NCBI GenBank assembly: GCA_015520045.1
Contig: WAQW01000057.1
Span: 1-56,520, forward strand
Reading direction: 5' to 3'
DNA from: Thermoplasmata archaeon
GTDB lineage: Archaea; Thermoplasmatota; Thermoplasmata; Thermoplasmatales; Thermoplasmataceae
Length of the DNA: 56,520 nucleotides
A program made the translations under genes and the position numbers. The notes beneath the pieces were generated by a model, which had not been told where the DNA came from, did not search any database, and was given only the letters and a program-made list of their open reading frames with translations. Shown in pieces: positions 34,201 to 42,329 of the stretch. The first letter of the stretch is position 1; every line of letters starts with the position of its first letter.

Positions 34201-36395
34201 CTGAAATGCTGCTTGAAAGCTTCCGTGCTTATTACTGAGCGTCTAACCGTATCTCTAAAATTTGAAGTATTTATCAGCCTGATCTGCTCGTCAATGGGTA
34301 TTTCCTTGGCTGTGGAAAGCATAAAACCATCGTCTGATATGGTTATTCGTGTATTTACCCCATAAGTATTTGCGATTGCTTGGGCATAGGCTCTGGAGAG
34401 GGCCTCATTAACTCTCCTGCCGAGCGGGATATGATAGATTGTGTTGAAGGTCTTTCTCCTATCGATGTAACCTTCCACCAGCAGGAAGTTATGAGTGGGC
34501 AAGCCATATGGCACCTGGGCAGAAATATAAGAAATTACGGATCTGGCACCGGACTCGGAGAGGCGATATTGATCTATTAGCCATCTCTTAAGGGATTCTT
34601 TATCTTGTAAGCGTTTGGAAACTTCTTCCCTGAATCTACCTATCAGAACACCAAGATCATAACTCCTGGGCAGCATCTCGCCAACCCACGATGGTACCGT
34701 TGGGCGAAGTCCTTCTCCTCCCTTCACCAGCACTTTATTGCGGGAAGTCCTTAAGAACTGATATGCCTTCGCACCCAGTACAAAAACATCACCTGGCTTT
34801 AAGTGCTCAACAAATTTATCACTCAGCTGACCAATGTGCTTTCCTTTTTCATTTACAACCTGATAATCTGCATCCTCAGGAATGGTTCCGAGATTCATAA
34901 AGTAGATCATACGGGAGGATCTCTTCTTGCCGAACACTCCGTCTTCTTCGTCATACCATATTTTTGAATATATGCTGCTTTCTTCAACCGTTCCAGAAAG
35001 AAATCTCAGGACTGAAATAAATTTCTCCATGGGAAGGGTGTGAAATGTAAAGGATCTTCTGACAAGAGAATAAGCATCAGCCACTTTCCAGGTATGCTCT
35101 AGACTCATTCCGATAAGTACCTGGGATAATACATCAAGAGGATTTAAGGGAATGACAACCCTGTCAATTTCCTTATCATAGGCAGCCTTCACAAGGGAGG
35201 CACTCTCAACCAGATCGTCAAGATCGAAAACAACAAATCTTCCTTTGGAGATGTCGTTAATGCCATGGCCTGACCTACCCGTTCTCTGCAGGGCCTTGGA
35301 AACGGACTTGGGCGTACCTATCTGAACCACAAGATCTATGTAGCCTATATCTATTCCAAGTTCCAGTGAAGTGGATGTTATGACGCACTTCAATTCTCCA
35401 CGCTTGAGTCTATCCTCAACATCCATCCTGAGATTCTTGCCGAGGGACGAATGGTGGGCCTCTATGCTTTCTATTCCCCGGGCCTTTAGTCTCATAGCCA
35501 CCCTCTCAGTCCCCGCCCTCGTGTTTGTGAAAATGAGAGTTGTTCTGTGTTCTGAAACGAGTTTGGCCAGGATGTCATACATCTTCTCATTCGCAACTTC
35601 CTGGCTCGTGAGAGTGAGATCCGCCACCGGAGTGAGCACCTTCAGATCTAGAAACTTTTCAGCGCTCACCTCGATTATGTTGCATGGCCTGGGATTACCA
35701 GCATCATCAAAGCCGCTGAGGTAGTTTGAGATGGTCTCAATAGGAGCCTGAGTCGCTGAAAGACCTATTCTTATGTGCGCAGGGGCCAGTTCCTGCAAAC
35801 GTTCAAGGTTGACAGAAAGTAAGGACCCTCTCTTGTTGGAAGACAATTCATGAATCTCATCGACGATCACATACTTTACCGTTCGAAGATATTCTCTGAA
35901 ACGAGGTGCTGACAATGTGAGTGAAAGTGATTCTGGTGTGGTTATCAGTATGTGAGGAGGTTTTCTGAGCATCTTCTGTCTTTCGTTCTGAGGAGTGTCA
36001 CCTGATCTCACTGCAACGCGGATTTCCTGAAGATCCAGATCCATTTCAGAAGCAAGAGCATAAACACCATCCAGCGGTCTCTTAAGATTTTTGTTTATAT
36101 CATTTGCAAGAGCCTTAAGGGGGCTGATATAAACACAGTAAATCTTCTCCTCCAGCGTTCCATTTCTCGCCATGGTGAAGAGCTCGTTAATGATCGCCAG
36201 AAAACCGGCCAGAGTTTTTCCAGTTCCCGTTGGGCTCGAAACCAGAACATTCTCCCTGTTGTGGATCAATGGAATGGCTCTCCTCTGAGGTTCAGTCAAA
36301 CCATCATAATTTGAATTGAACCACTTAAGAATAAGATCGTCTAGGAATGGTAGCTCCTTCCGTAGACTGTCTAGTTTCGCTTGCTCTTCGCTCAT
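31242..36395 (-). CDS. lhr: very long Lhr-type superfamily 2 helicase
   Basis: This 1717-residue Lhr (large helicase-related) protein is an ATP-dependent 3'-5' DNA/RNA translocase implicated in DNA repair and RNA handling. The core has motif I SSPTGTGKTLAG (about 53-64), motif II VDEIHE (DEIH at 179-182), motif III GLSATQ and motif VI QRTGRSGHG. The Lhr winged-helix and middle domains follow. About 850 further residues contain repeated winged-helix-like blocks such as GPLTLDELEIHLPVK and GPVSLQELSRFFW, comparable to the C-terminal domain of bacterial Lhr. The start ATG 36395 has a TATA-like box 28 bases upstream; a longer start at 36455 is rejected. Confidence 0.9.
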   Translation of the reverse strand: MSEEQAKLDSLRKELPFLDDLILKWFNSNYDGLTEPQRRAIPLIHNRENVLVSSPTGTGKTLAGFLAIINELFTMARNGTLEEKIYCVYISPLKALANDINKNLKRPLDGVYALASEMDLDLQEIRVAVRSGDTPQNERQKMLRKPPHILITTPESLSLTLSAPRFREYLRTVKYVIVDEIHELSSNKRGSLLSVNLERLQELAPAHIRIGLSATQAPIETISNYLSGFDDAGNPRPCNIIEVSAEKFLDLKVLTPVADLTLTSQEVANEKMYDILAKLVSEHRTTLIFTNTRAGTERVAMRLKARGIESIEAHHSSLGKNLRMDVEDRLKRGELKCVITSTSLELGIDIGYIDLVVQIGTPKSVSKALQRTGRSGHGINDISKGRFVVFDLDDLVESASLVKAAYDKEIDRVVIPLNPLDVLSQVLIGMSLEHTWKVADAYSLVRRSFTFHTLPMEKFISVLRFLSGTVEESSIYSKIWYDEEDGVFGKKRSSRMIYFMNLGTIPEDADYQVVNEKGKHIGQLSDKFVEHLKPGDVFVLGAKAYQFLRTSRNKVLVKGGEGLRPTVPSWVGEMLPRSYDLGVLIGRFREEVSKRLQDKESLKRWLIDQYRLSESGARSVISYISAQVPYGLPTHNFLLVEGYIDRRKTFNTIYHIPLGRRVNEALSRAYAQAIANTYGVNTRITISDDGFMLSTAKEIPIDEQIRLINTSNFRDTVRRSVISTEAFKQHFRHCASRSMMVLRKYKSFDISVARQQLRSDKLLRVLEKMKDFPVIEETYREIMNDMMDVPKAEEYLKSVVERGNYRIIDYRMESTPFSYGLILAGASDIVLMEDRARMLRELQGKMLDRMSGGSELTFLINDHSQVENYFKNKVPRIHSTKDLETFARHFFTIDPLRDRFNSPYPYASFDVHGDVLKLVDNDTFISVYIRGLKWVHRDNYDAARILFAAPIILNDFENIVLDACTSLTFKHLLNKLKCDREALKKALTRLESSYLVRRKITGDEVVYLKNNIPRSGITRNDALRKALVTTLSSIGPLTLDELEIHLPVKREELSEELDRLVDSGIVVNDYVTPVFSKQYIMKDDLDKLMSTDSGDIHQHRISRFSSRPQSTEEFFEHYGFLIEPLSMQARGIPYDPIKLNSLLSKGKILLGRFVKNKLSFISLWLADSLHSLRMDPLNKEMKLILDLIESGHSTLPELTERSGLDPGTVLKLLKALEYHILIFRDQDDNYLVYKRPEEAIDTNLAFKILADHYGPVSLQELSRFFWFYERKVTSFGGLDTRFNGGRVYYGSLKASVKNSFPLLAGTYDPIALYSDSFSYESGSTVYIENGKDSATLNLEVRDGLAWLSDIRFESDGSESDLVNYLRELNSSSFGAIVVENPPPDLSRVLLERGFERRENLFISGNVNTSTMTLRDVLVEVLHDGSEDDNERGIYKLLEREILGIRSFFEAYKLGITPTQLKNYFESRLIYHFSGPYSLISYGTMEAAQLFRSARSEEIDEDMQKVIRTIIDMKKASEAELASRGPLRGMRVRKILKDLFSKNIVVKDFDGKYIYVPERFRPEEAYRRLILATVDKIGYVDWLTFSSISQTKNEELFHRVVRKLVDAGTLSRSIFIDFRNLVYRKPSFATSRKVTSDVYIISPKDIVYRAYEKEFKRMFSGRNMHYLVIDGNICCGFQFRLSGRAAHLLSVKGGDECPRSVRTALLKLGYAVTSILQS

Positions 36396-36417
36396 TATTC
36401 CTCTTAACAGTGCAGAT

Positions 36418-36429
36418 AAATATATAACC
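36418..36429 (-). promoter_or_regulatory. TATA-like box of lhr
   Basis: AAATATATAACC (plus-strand reading) is centred 28 bases from ATG 36395 on the minus strand. A GAGGAA stretch also sits between it and the ATG. Confidence 0.5.
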
Positions 36430-36686
36430 TTTATTTGAAGCCGAACAACCAACAAGCTCTCGTATGCTCTGCGCGTTCAAAGATTGGGACGTGATCAGGT
36501 TTTTCATATCCAATGCGAGAATGATCGATTGTAAGTTAAATTCACGCGAAATTGCAGGAAAAGTGGAAAAATTTATTATCTTTAAAAGCTAAACATGTCC
36601 GTTATGAGAAAATCTCTGATAACCATCTCAAACCTGAATTACATATATAGAGATGTTAGGAGGTTAAGTTTTTTAAATAATCTTTG
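36430..36686. other. divergent promoter region between lhr and the secretion operon
   Basis: About 260 bases without a supported gene. A 46-codon open frame (plus strand, from about 36595) with a run of Leu, Asn and Arg has no recognisable feature and is not called. AT-rich runs at 36670-36695 fit the promoter of the operon starting at 36716. Confidence 0.4.
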
Positions 36687-36695
36687 TTATACTAA
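36687..36695 (+). promoter_or_regulatory. TATA-like box of the double-ATPase secretion operon
   Basis: TTATACTAA is centred 25 bases before GTG 36716, and 37 bases before ATG 36728. This favours the GTG as a leaderless start. Confidence 0.5.
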
Positions 36696-36715
36696 TAAGT
36701 TATTCCTGTGGAGTA

Positions 36716-38281
36716 GTGATACTGAATATGCCTGAATTTATGTTTAGGAGGAGATCTAAGCCTAGAAAGCCAATGGTAAAGAGCAAGGATGAGGTGGACC
36801 TCGACCTGATAGATAGATATGATATTATAGGCTCACTTGGCTCCGTCGAGATATACTGGAACAGAAAAACATTCGAAACCATATATTCTGTGACGGAACC
36901 CGTTCTCAACGAGTATGAAAAGATGCTACTTAAAACGCTACCTGAAGAAATGCGTATGGTGATTCCGAATAAGGAAGGATATCTGACAGATTATTCTGGG
37001 GTCAGCATTGACAAGATCGTTGATGATTACGTTAAAGCTTATGCCATCGAGATGTCTGATGAATCAAAGGAGAAGGTAAAATATTACCTTAAGAGAGATT
37101 TTGAGGGGATGGGAAAGATTGAGGTCATCATAAGGGATCCCTACGTTGAGGATGTTTCGTGTGACGGTTTTAACATACCCCTGTTCGTTTATCACAGAAA
37201 GCATGGTTCCATAAAAACGAACATTGTTTTTTCTACACTCGATGAACTGAACTCATATGTTATGAGGTTGGCCCAGATCTGTAAGAAAGATGTTTCACTT
37301 GCAAATCCTATACTTGATGGTTCCACGCCGTCTGGGCACAGGATACAGGCAATTTATGGCAATGAGGTGTCAACCAGGGGTCCAACCTTCACTTTCAGGC
37401 TTTTCCGTGAGAGGCCTTTCACACCCATTGAACTGATAAAATTCGGAACTGCAAGCTCTGAGATTGTAACCTATTTGTGGTATATGGTCGAGTTTCTCAA
37501 TTCTGCCCTCATTGCTGGCGTTCCTGGTGTGGGAAAAACGTCGACTCTCAATGCCATTCTCATGCTAGTTCCTCCCAGCACCAAAATTTTCAGCATAGAG
37601 GAAACCAGGGAGATCAACATTCTCCATCAGAACTGGGTGGCAACCTCAACGCGAGAAGGCGACTTCGATGCTGGCGAGGATTCTGGCTCCGGCTTAAAGA
37701 TAGACATGTTCGAGCTGGTGAAGATGGCTATGCGTCAGAGACCTACATATATTGTGGTGGGTGAAGTCCGTGGCAGGGAAGCTTCATCACTGTTTCAGGC
37801 TATGGCTACCGGACACACCACATATTCTACCATGCACGCCGATTCCATGGAAGCTACGGTAAATAGACTTGAAAGTCCCCCTCTGAACATTCCCAGAATA
37901 ATGATAACGTATCTTAACACAGTGATATTTAATAAATTCATAAGAAGCGGTGATAGCGTTGTCCGCCGTATAACGGAAATTGATGAAATGTCCTCATATG
38001 ATAGCGCAACGAATGAGGTTGTTTACAATCGGGTCTATACGTATGATGCTTACCGCGGTAAGCATAATTTTACGGGCTTCAGCAATCTTTTTAAGAAAGT
38101 GCAGACCATTAAAGGATTGACAAGTTCCCAATTTAAAAAGGAATTTGAATTCAGGAAGAGAATACTTGAAGAACTTGTTAGATCCGATATAACAGATTAC
38201 ATCCAGATAACAAGAGTAATCAATACTTACTACAGAGACCAGGATAAGGCACTCTTGATGGCATCGGGTGAACCAGTATGA
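36716..38281 (+). CDS. type IV pilus/archaellum-type secretion ATPase, first copy
   Basis: This 521-residue member of the GspE/VirB11/TadA family powers pilus or secretion assembly. The Walker A motif is GVPGVGKTST (about residues 268-277), and the Walker B/His box region is IVVGEVRGREASS followed by TTYSTMHADS. The N-terminal half has the family phrase DPYVEDVSCDGFNIPLFVYHR. The start is GTG 36716 (ATG 36728 is the alternative). The stop overlaps the next start by 4 bases (ATGA). Motifs are intact, so it is probably active. Confidence 0.9.
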   Translation: MILNMPEFMFRRRSKPRKPMVKSKDEVDLDLIDRYDIIGSLGSVEIYWNRKTFETIYSVTEPVLNEYEKMLLKTLPEEMRMVIPNKEGYLTDYSGVSIDKIVDDYVKAYAIEMSDESKEKVKYYLKRDFEGMGKIEVIIRDPYVEDVSCDGFNIPLFVYHRKHGSIKTNIVFSTLDELNSYVMRLAQICKKDVSLANPILDGSTPSGHRIQAIYGNEVSTRGPTFTFRLFRERPFTPIELIKFGTASSEIVTYLWYMVEFLNSALIAGVPGVGKTSTLNAILMLVPPSTKIFSIEETREINILHQNWVATSTREGDFDAGEDSGSGLKIDMFELVKMAMRQRPTYIVVGEVRGREASSLFQAMATGHTTYSTMHADSMEATVNRLESPPLNIPRIMITYLNTVIFNKFIRSGDSVVRRITEIDEMSSYDSATNEVVYNRVYTYDAYRGKHNFTGFSNLFKKVQTIKGLTSSQFKKEFEFRKRILEELVRSDITDYIQITRVINTYYRDQDKALLMASGEPV

Positions 38282-39900
38282 GTGAAGATAGGGAAAAGAG
38301 GAGATATTCAAAGAGGAAGCCAAAAATTGATACACCTAAAGATTCCTCTACGCCCACCAAGGATCTGAACGAGGAGGCTTCTCCCGTTCTACAGAGCTCG
38401 GTGGGCGCGAAAGAAGATACTGCAGAGAAGGTGCCCCTTCAGGCAGAGGAGGAATCAGAAGAAGAGGTGAAAGCAACACCTTCGGATGATGGTAGCACCG
38501 ATAACCAGAATGAGGGTAAAGAAGAAGTAAAGAATTCCGTTGAGAAAGAGGAAAGTGAGAATGAACCTCCCAAACATACGGAGAGGAAATCCGTTCCGAT
38601 TCTTGTTGACACCTCCCTTGAGACAGAACATCCAAAGGAAGCTTCCAGTGGTAAAAAAATTCTCTCGTTCTTTTCTTCCAGAGATAAAAAGCGGAAGAAA
38701 ATAAAACCAAATGAGATCCCAGAGGAAAAACTGCTCATACCCAAGGATAGGGGAAAGGTCGAATCACTCCCAAAAAAAGGTTCTGTTTCCCTTTTCGAAA
38801 AGGCAGAGGTTTCTGAAAAAACTGAAGAGCTCTCTTCGGGAAATTTTCCAGATGAGACCCGGATAAGCAGGTTTTCTCTGGGAAAATTCGTCTCATCGTT
38901 CAGGGATAAACGTTCGGTAAATATCCGTCAGATGCAGATAGAGAAAATGGAACGAATGTTGTTCCGCGGAGCGCATGCGAACTGGGGTGCAGCGGATCTC
39001 CTGGAACAATCTGCAGCCAGGGAAGAAATCAGGCTACCCTCCATACCCTTTAGCCTTAGAATCGGACTTTTCTTCTTCAGGAAATTCTACACAAAGAGAG
39101 GAAAGAATGAGAAACTCGAGGAATCTCTGAAGAAAGCCAAGATGCCCTACTCAGCGGTTCAGTATTACTCAATGATCACCATGATATCCGTACTTGCAAT
39201 TTTCGGCGGAATTCTGGGGATTTCTCTTGTTTCAATGATTTTTGGTATGTTCATCTGGCCAGCCTATCTCATTCTCATTGTTCTGGTGTTTCTTGGGGCG
39301 GTTCTGGCTCTTGGCCAGCCACGGTCGGTTGCAAAAAAGAGAAGGAAGGATATCGACTCTAAATTGCCTATGGCTCTTGCCTACATTGCTACCATGGCTT
39401 CTGCCGACATACCTGTTGAAACGATAATGTACGAACTGGGAAGGAGCAAGGAGTATGGAGAAATTTCGAAGGAAGCTATGTCCGTTTCTGCATCGTCGAG
39501 ACTCTTTGGGAAAGATATAATTACCGCTCTCCGGGAGGAGTCGAAGTACTCTCCTTCTCTGAAATTTTCCGAGTTTCTTCAGGGCATAGTCTCAACTGTA
39601 ACATCGGGTGGAAATCTGAAGGAATATTTCACATCCAAAGCCAGGCAGTTCCAGTCTGAGTTAACAACGCTCATTAAGGCGAATGCAGAATCCGTCGGCG
39701 TTCTCGCTGAAAGTTATGTGACCGTTGGAGTTGCATTCCCCCTTATGCTCCTCGTGATTCTGGGTGTTATGGCCTCGCTTTCACCGAACAGCGGTAGCCT
39801 CACGCTTGTTCTGTACCTTATCGTACTGATGATCATTCCTATCATCACCTTTGCGTTCACGTTTCTCGTCTCGAGCACGGTGAAGGAGGTCCAGATATGA
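38278..39900 (+). CDS. GspF/TadC-like membrane protein with a long charged N-terminal extension
   Basis: The C-terminal 300 residues form a type II secretion F domain. It has paired TMs (MISVLAIFGGILGISLVSM and WPAYLILIVLVFLGAVLAL), a cytoplasmic helical domain with DIDSKLPMALAYIATMASA, and two TMs near the end (VAFPLMLLVILGVMASL, LYLIVLMIIPIITFAFTF). The first 190 or so residues are almost only charged and polar residues and should be disordered. Four-base overlaps at both ends couple translation. As an inner-membrane platform it should dock the ATPases. Confidence 0.85.
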   Translation: MSEDREKRRYSKRKPKIDTPKDSSTPTKDLNEEASPVLQSSVGAKEDTAEKVPLQAEEESEEEVKATPSDDGSTDNQNEGKEEVKNSVEKEESENEPPKHTERKSVPILVDTSLETEHPKEASSGKKILSFFSSRDKKRKKIKPNEIPEEKLLIPKDRGKVESLPKKGSVSLFEKAEVSEKTEELSSGNFPDETRISRFSLGKFVSSFRDKRSVNIRQMQIEKMERMLFRGAHANWGAADLLEQSAAREEIRLPSIPFSLRIGLFFFRKFYTKRGKNEKLEESLKKAKMPYSAVQYYSMITMISVLAIFGGILGISLVSMIFGMFIWPAYLILIVLVFLGAVLALGQPRSVAKKRRKDIDSKLPMALAYIATMASADIPVETIMYELGRSKEYGEISKEAMSVSASSRLFGKDIITALREESKYSPSLKFSEFLQGIVSTVTSGGNLKEYFTSKARQFQSELTTLIKANAESVGVLAESYVTVGVAFPLMLLVILGVMASLSPNSGSLTLVLYLIVLMIIPIITFAFTFLVSSTVKEVQI

Positions 39901-40733
39901 TCCAGCGTAAATTTCTCGCCCTGCTCATGTCCTATCTTGCCGCGGTTATATTCGTTGCCTTCTACGTTCTTCTGTACATCAGATCAAACGGCTCGATCCA
40001 TATAGATATAATTCTACTTGCGTCGGTGGTGGCGATGATTCTCACGATACCGTACGGCATAATGGACTTTCTTGACATGAGAATATATTATGAAGCAGAG
40101 AGGCGTGTTGCCGATTTTCTCAGAGATATTGCAGAGTACACGACCTTCGGCATGCCCATCTCAGAGGCCATAGTCAGGACGGCGGATATCGATTATGGAC
40201 CCCTCTCAAAGGAAGTGAAGCGCGTTGCAACCCTCATCTCCTGGGGAATCCCCGTTGAAATTGCACTCTCAAGATTTGGTACTGAGATTAATTCTCCCAA
40301 CATAATACGTGCGGGAAAGCTGATCCTGAAAGCAGCAGAATCTGGCAGCAACATTTCTGATGTTATGAATCTTGTGTCTGATTTCACGACCCAGATGCAG
40401 TTAATGAGAAATTCCCGGTTTACCGAGATGAAGAGCTATACGATGGTTATGATGATCTCGTTTGGGGTATTTCTCTTTGTTGTGCTTGTTATCGATGCCC
40501 TCTTTCTACCGAAAATCAGTGCTCATGGTTTTGCCTCCTTTGGAATGTCTGTGACGAAGCAACAGATACAGAGCATAAAGAATGTCTTCAATATTGGTAT
40601 GGTTGTTCAGGGGGGTGGAACCGGTATCCTTTCTGGCGTTCTGAGGGATGGAAGAATAAGTTCGGGGGTTCTTCTGTCCGGTATTCTTATATTTATAAGC
40701 AGCATTGTTCTTATTATTACGGGGTCGATATAG
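39897..40733 (+). CDS. GspF/TadC-like membrane protein, second copy
   Basis: This 278-residue protein is a second platform component of the T2SSF type. TM pair 1 is LLMSYLAAVIFVAFYVLLY and IILLASVVAMILTIPYGIM. The cytoplasmic domain contains DFLRDIAEYTTFGMPISEAI and AGKLILKAAESGSNISDVM. The last TMs are MVMMISFGVFLFVVLVIDAL and the C-terminal GILIFISSIVLIITG. It overlaps the first copy by 4 bases and directly abuts the second ATPase (TAG then ATG). The two F-domain proteins probably form a heteromer as TadB and TadC do. Confidence 0.85.
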   Translation: MIQRKFLALLMSYLAAVIFVAFYVLLYIRSNGSIHIDIILLASVVAMILTIPYGIMDFLDMRIYYEAERRVADFLRDIAEYTTFGMPISEAIVRTADIDYGPLSKEVKRVATLISWGIPVEIALSRFGTEINSPNIIRAGKLILKAAESGSNISDVMNLVSDFTTQMQLMRNSRFTEMKSYTMVMMISFGVFLFVVLVIDALFLPKISAHGFASFGMSVTKQQIQSIKNVFNIGMVVQGGGTGILSGVLRDGRISSGVLLSGILIFISSIVLIITGSI

Positions 40734-42329
40734 ATGATTAGTTCAAAGAAAACAAGAAGAGTGACCGTACTCAAGAGGCAGGAGATTGAGTTGTCCGAGA
40801 AGGCAACCGACAATGATTATTCTTTTCAAGAACTTGAGCCGGGTCTGGTCTATTCAAGGATCTACATGAACGACATTACAGGTGAAGTTCAGTATTCGCT
40901 GATAGAACCCGTTGTCGATTCACAGGAAATGCAAGTGATCTCCATGCTCAAAGATTACATCATAGGCCTTGCCGCTTTCAATGAGAAACCGGCCCGTGAT
41001 CGAGAGAGGGAGTTTCACGAATATCTTGAAACCGCTATAAATGATCTTGCGATCGATGCTGACAAAAACTCGATGACCGTTATAGAATACTACGTCCACA
41101 GGGATATCGTGGGTTTCGGAAGGATCGATGGCCTCATGAAAGATCCGGAGATAGAGGATATTTCGTGCGATAGTTCAACGGTGCCGGTTTTCATCTATCA
41201 CCGCGATCATGGGTACATCCAGACAAATGTAAAGTTCTCCAACGATGTGGAGCTAAACATGTTCGTTAAGAAGGTGGTGCAGGATTCTGGTAAACACATT
41301 TCCATTTCCATTCCAATCATTGATGCCACACTGACAGATGGTTCTCGATTGCAAGCCTCCTACGGTGAATACATAACAAACAATGGCCCTGCCTTCACCA
41401 TCAGGAAATTCAGGGCCAATCCTCTCAACCCTGTTAACCTCGTCTCTATGAACTCCCTTTCTGCCAAAGGGTTTGCATATCTGTGGGTTCTCACTGAGTA
41501 TGGTTCCAACATGATGATAGGCGGAGGTACCGGTTCAGGAAAGACAACACTTCTCAATTCAATTCTTCTCTTCATACCTCCGCAGATGAAGATCGTGAGT
41601 ATAGAGGATACCAGAGAGATAAACATTCCACATGAGAACTGGATAGCCACTGTCACTCGTTCTGGTTTCGGAAAGCTGAACAAGGAAACCATGAAACGAG
41701 CTGGAGAGATTGATATGTTCGATCTTCTCGCAGCTTCCTTGAGACAGAGACCAAATTACCTCGTAATCGGGGAGGTGAGGGGTAAGGAAGCATTCACAGT
41801 GTTTCAGGCGATGTCCGCAGGAAGATACGGATTTGGCACTTTTCACGCCGAAGATCCAAAGACCTTGATCTACAGACTTGAGTCAGAACCGATCAATATT
41901 CCCAGGACACTAATCACATCCCTTGATGTCATAGTTATGCAGTCAGCCCTCATATACAAAGGAAAACTTGTGAGAAGAGCCACGTCAATCTCTGAGATAA
42001 CCGGGCTGGACCCCAATACAGACGAAATAATCATCAACACCGCCTTCAGATGGAATCAGCAGAACGATTCTTTCACATACTCCGGTTACAGTTACGCACT
42101 GAACCGGATAGCTGAGAGAACAGGGAAATCCGAGCGGGCTCTTGAGGAGGAAGTTAACCTCAGGGAGAAGATACTCCTGAAGATGATCGAGAAGAAGTTC
42201 ATCACTTACAAGGACGTTACACGGCTTATATCAATGTTCTACAAGAAAAGGGATTCTCTTCTGGATCTTCTTGGATTGAAAGAAAGTGGCGAGGAAGAAG
42301 AAAGCCCGGGACTCGAGTTCGATTTCTAG
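40734..42329 (+). CDS. type IV pilus/archaellum-type secretion ATPase, second copy
   Basis: This 531-residue paralogue of the ATPase three genes upstream has Walker A GGGTGSGKTTLL (about residue 262), Walker B region LVIGEVRGKEAF and a His box FGTFHAEDPKT. The N-terminal domain contains KDPEIEDISCDSSTVPVF, the same landmark as in the first copy. Both ATPases keep all catalytic motifs, so neither is a simple degenerate copy. Its 3' end overlaps the convergent antiporter gene by 4 bases. This is the last gene of the four-gene operon. Confidence 0.9.
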   Translation: MISSKKTRRVTVLKRQEIELSEKATDNDYSFQELEPGLVYSRIYMNDITGEVQYSLIEPVVDSQEMQVISMLKDYIIGLAAFNEKPARDREREFHEYLETAINDLAIDADKNSMTVIEYYVHRDIVGFGRIDGLMKDPEIEDISCDSSTVPVFIYHRDHGYIQTNVKFSNDVELNMFVKKVVQDSGKHISISIPIIDATLTDGSRLQASYGEYITNNGPAFTIRKFRANPLNPVNLVSMNSLSAKGFAYLWVLTEYGSNMMIGGGTGSGKTTLLNSILLFIPPQMKIVSIEDTREINIPHENWIATVTRSGFGKLNKETMKRAGEIDMFDLLAASLRQRPNYLVIGEVRGKEAFTVFQAMSAGRYGFGTFHAEDPKTLIYRLESEPINIPRTLITSLDVIVMQSALIYKGKLVRRATSISEITGLDPNTDEIIINTAFRWNQQNDSFTYSGYSYALNRIAERTGKSERALEEEVNLREKILLKMIEKKFITYKDVTRLISMFYKKRDSLLDLLGLKESGEEEESPGLEFDF

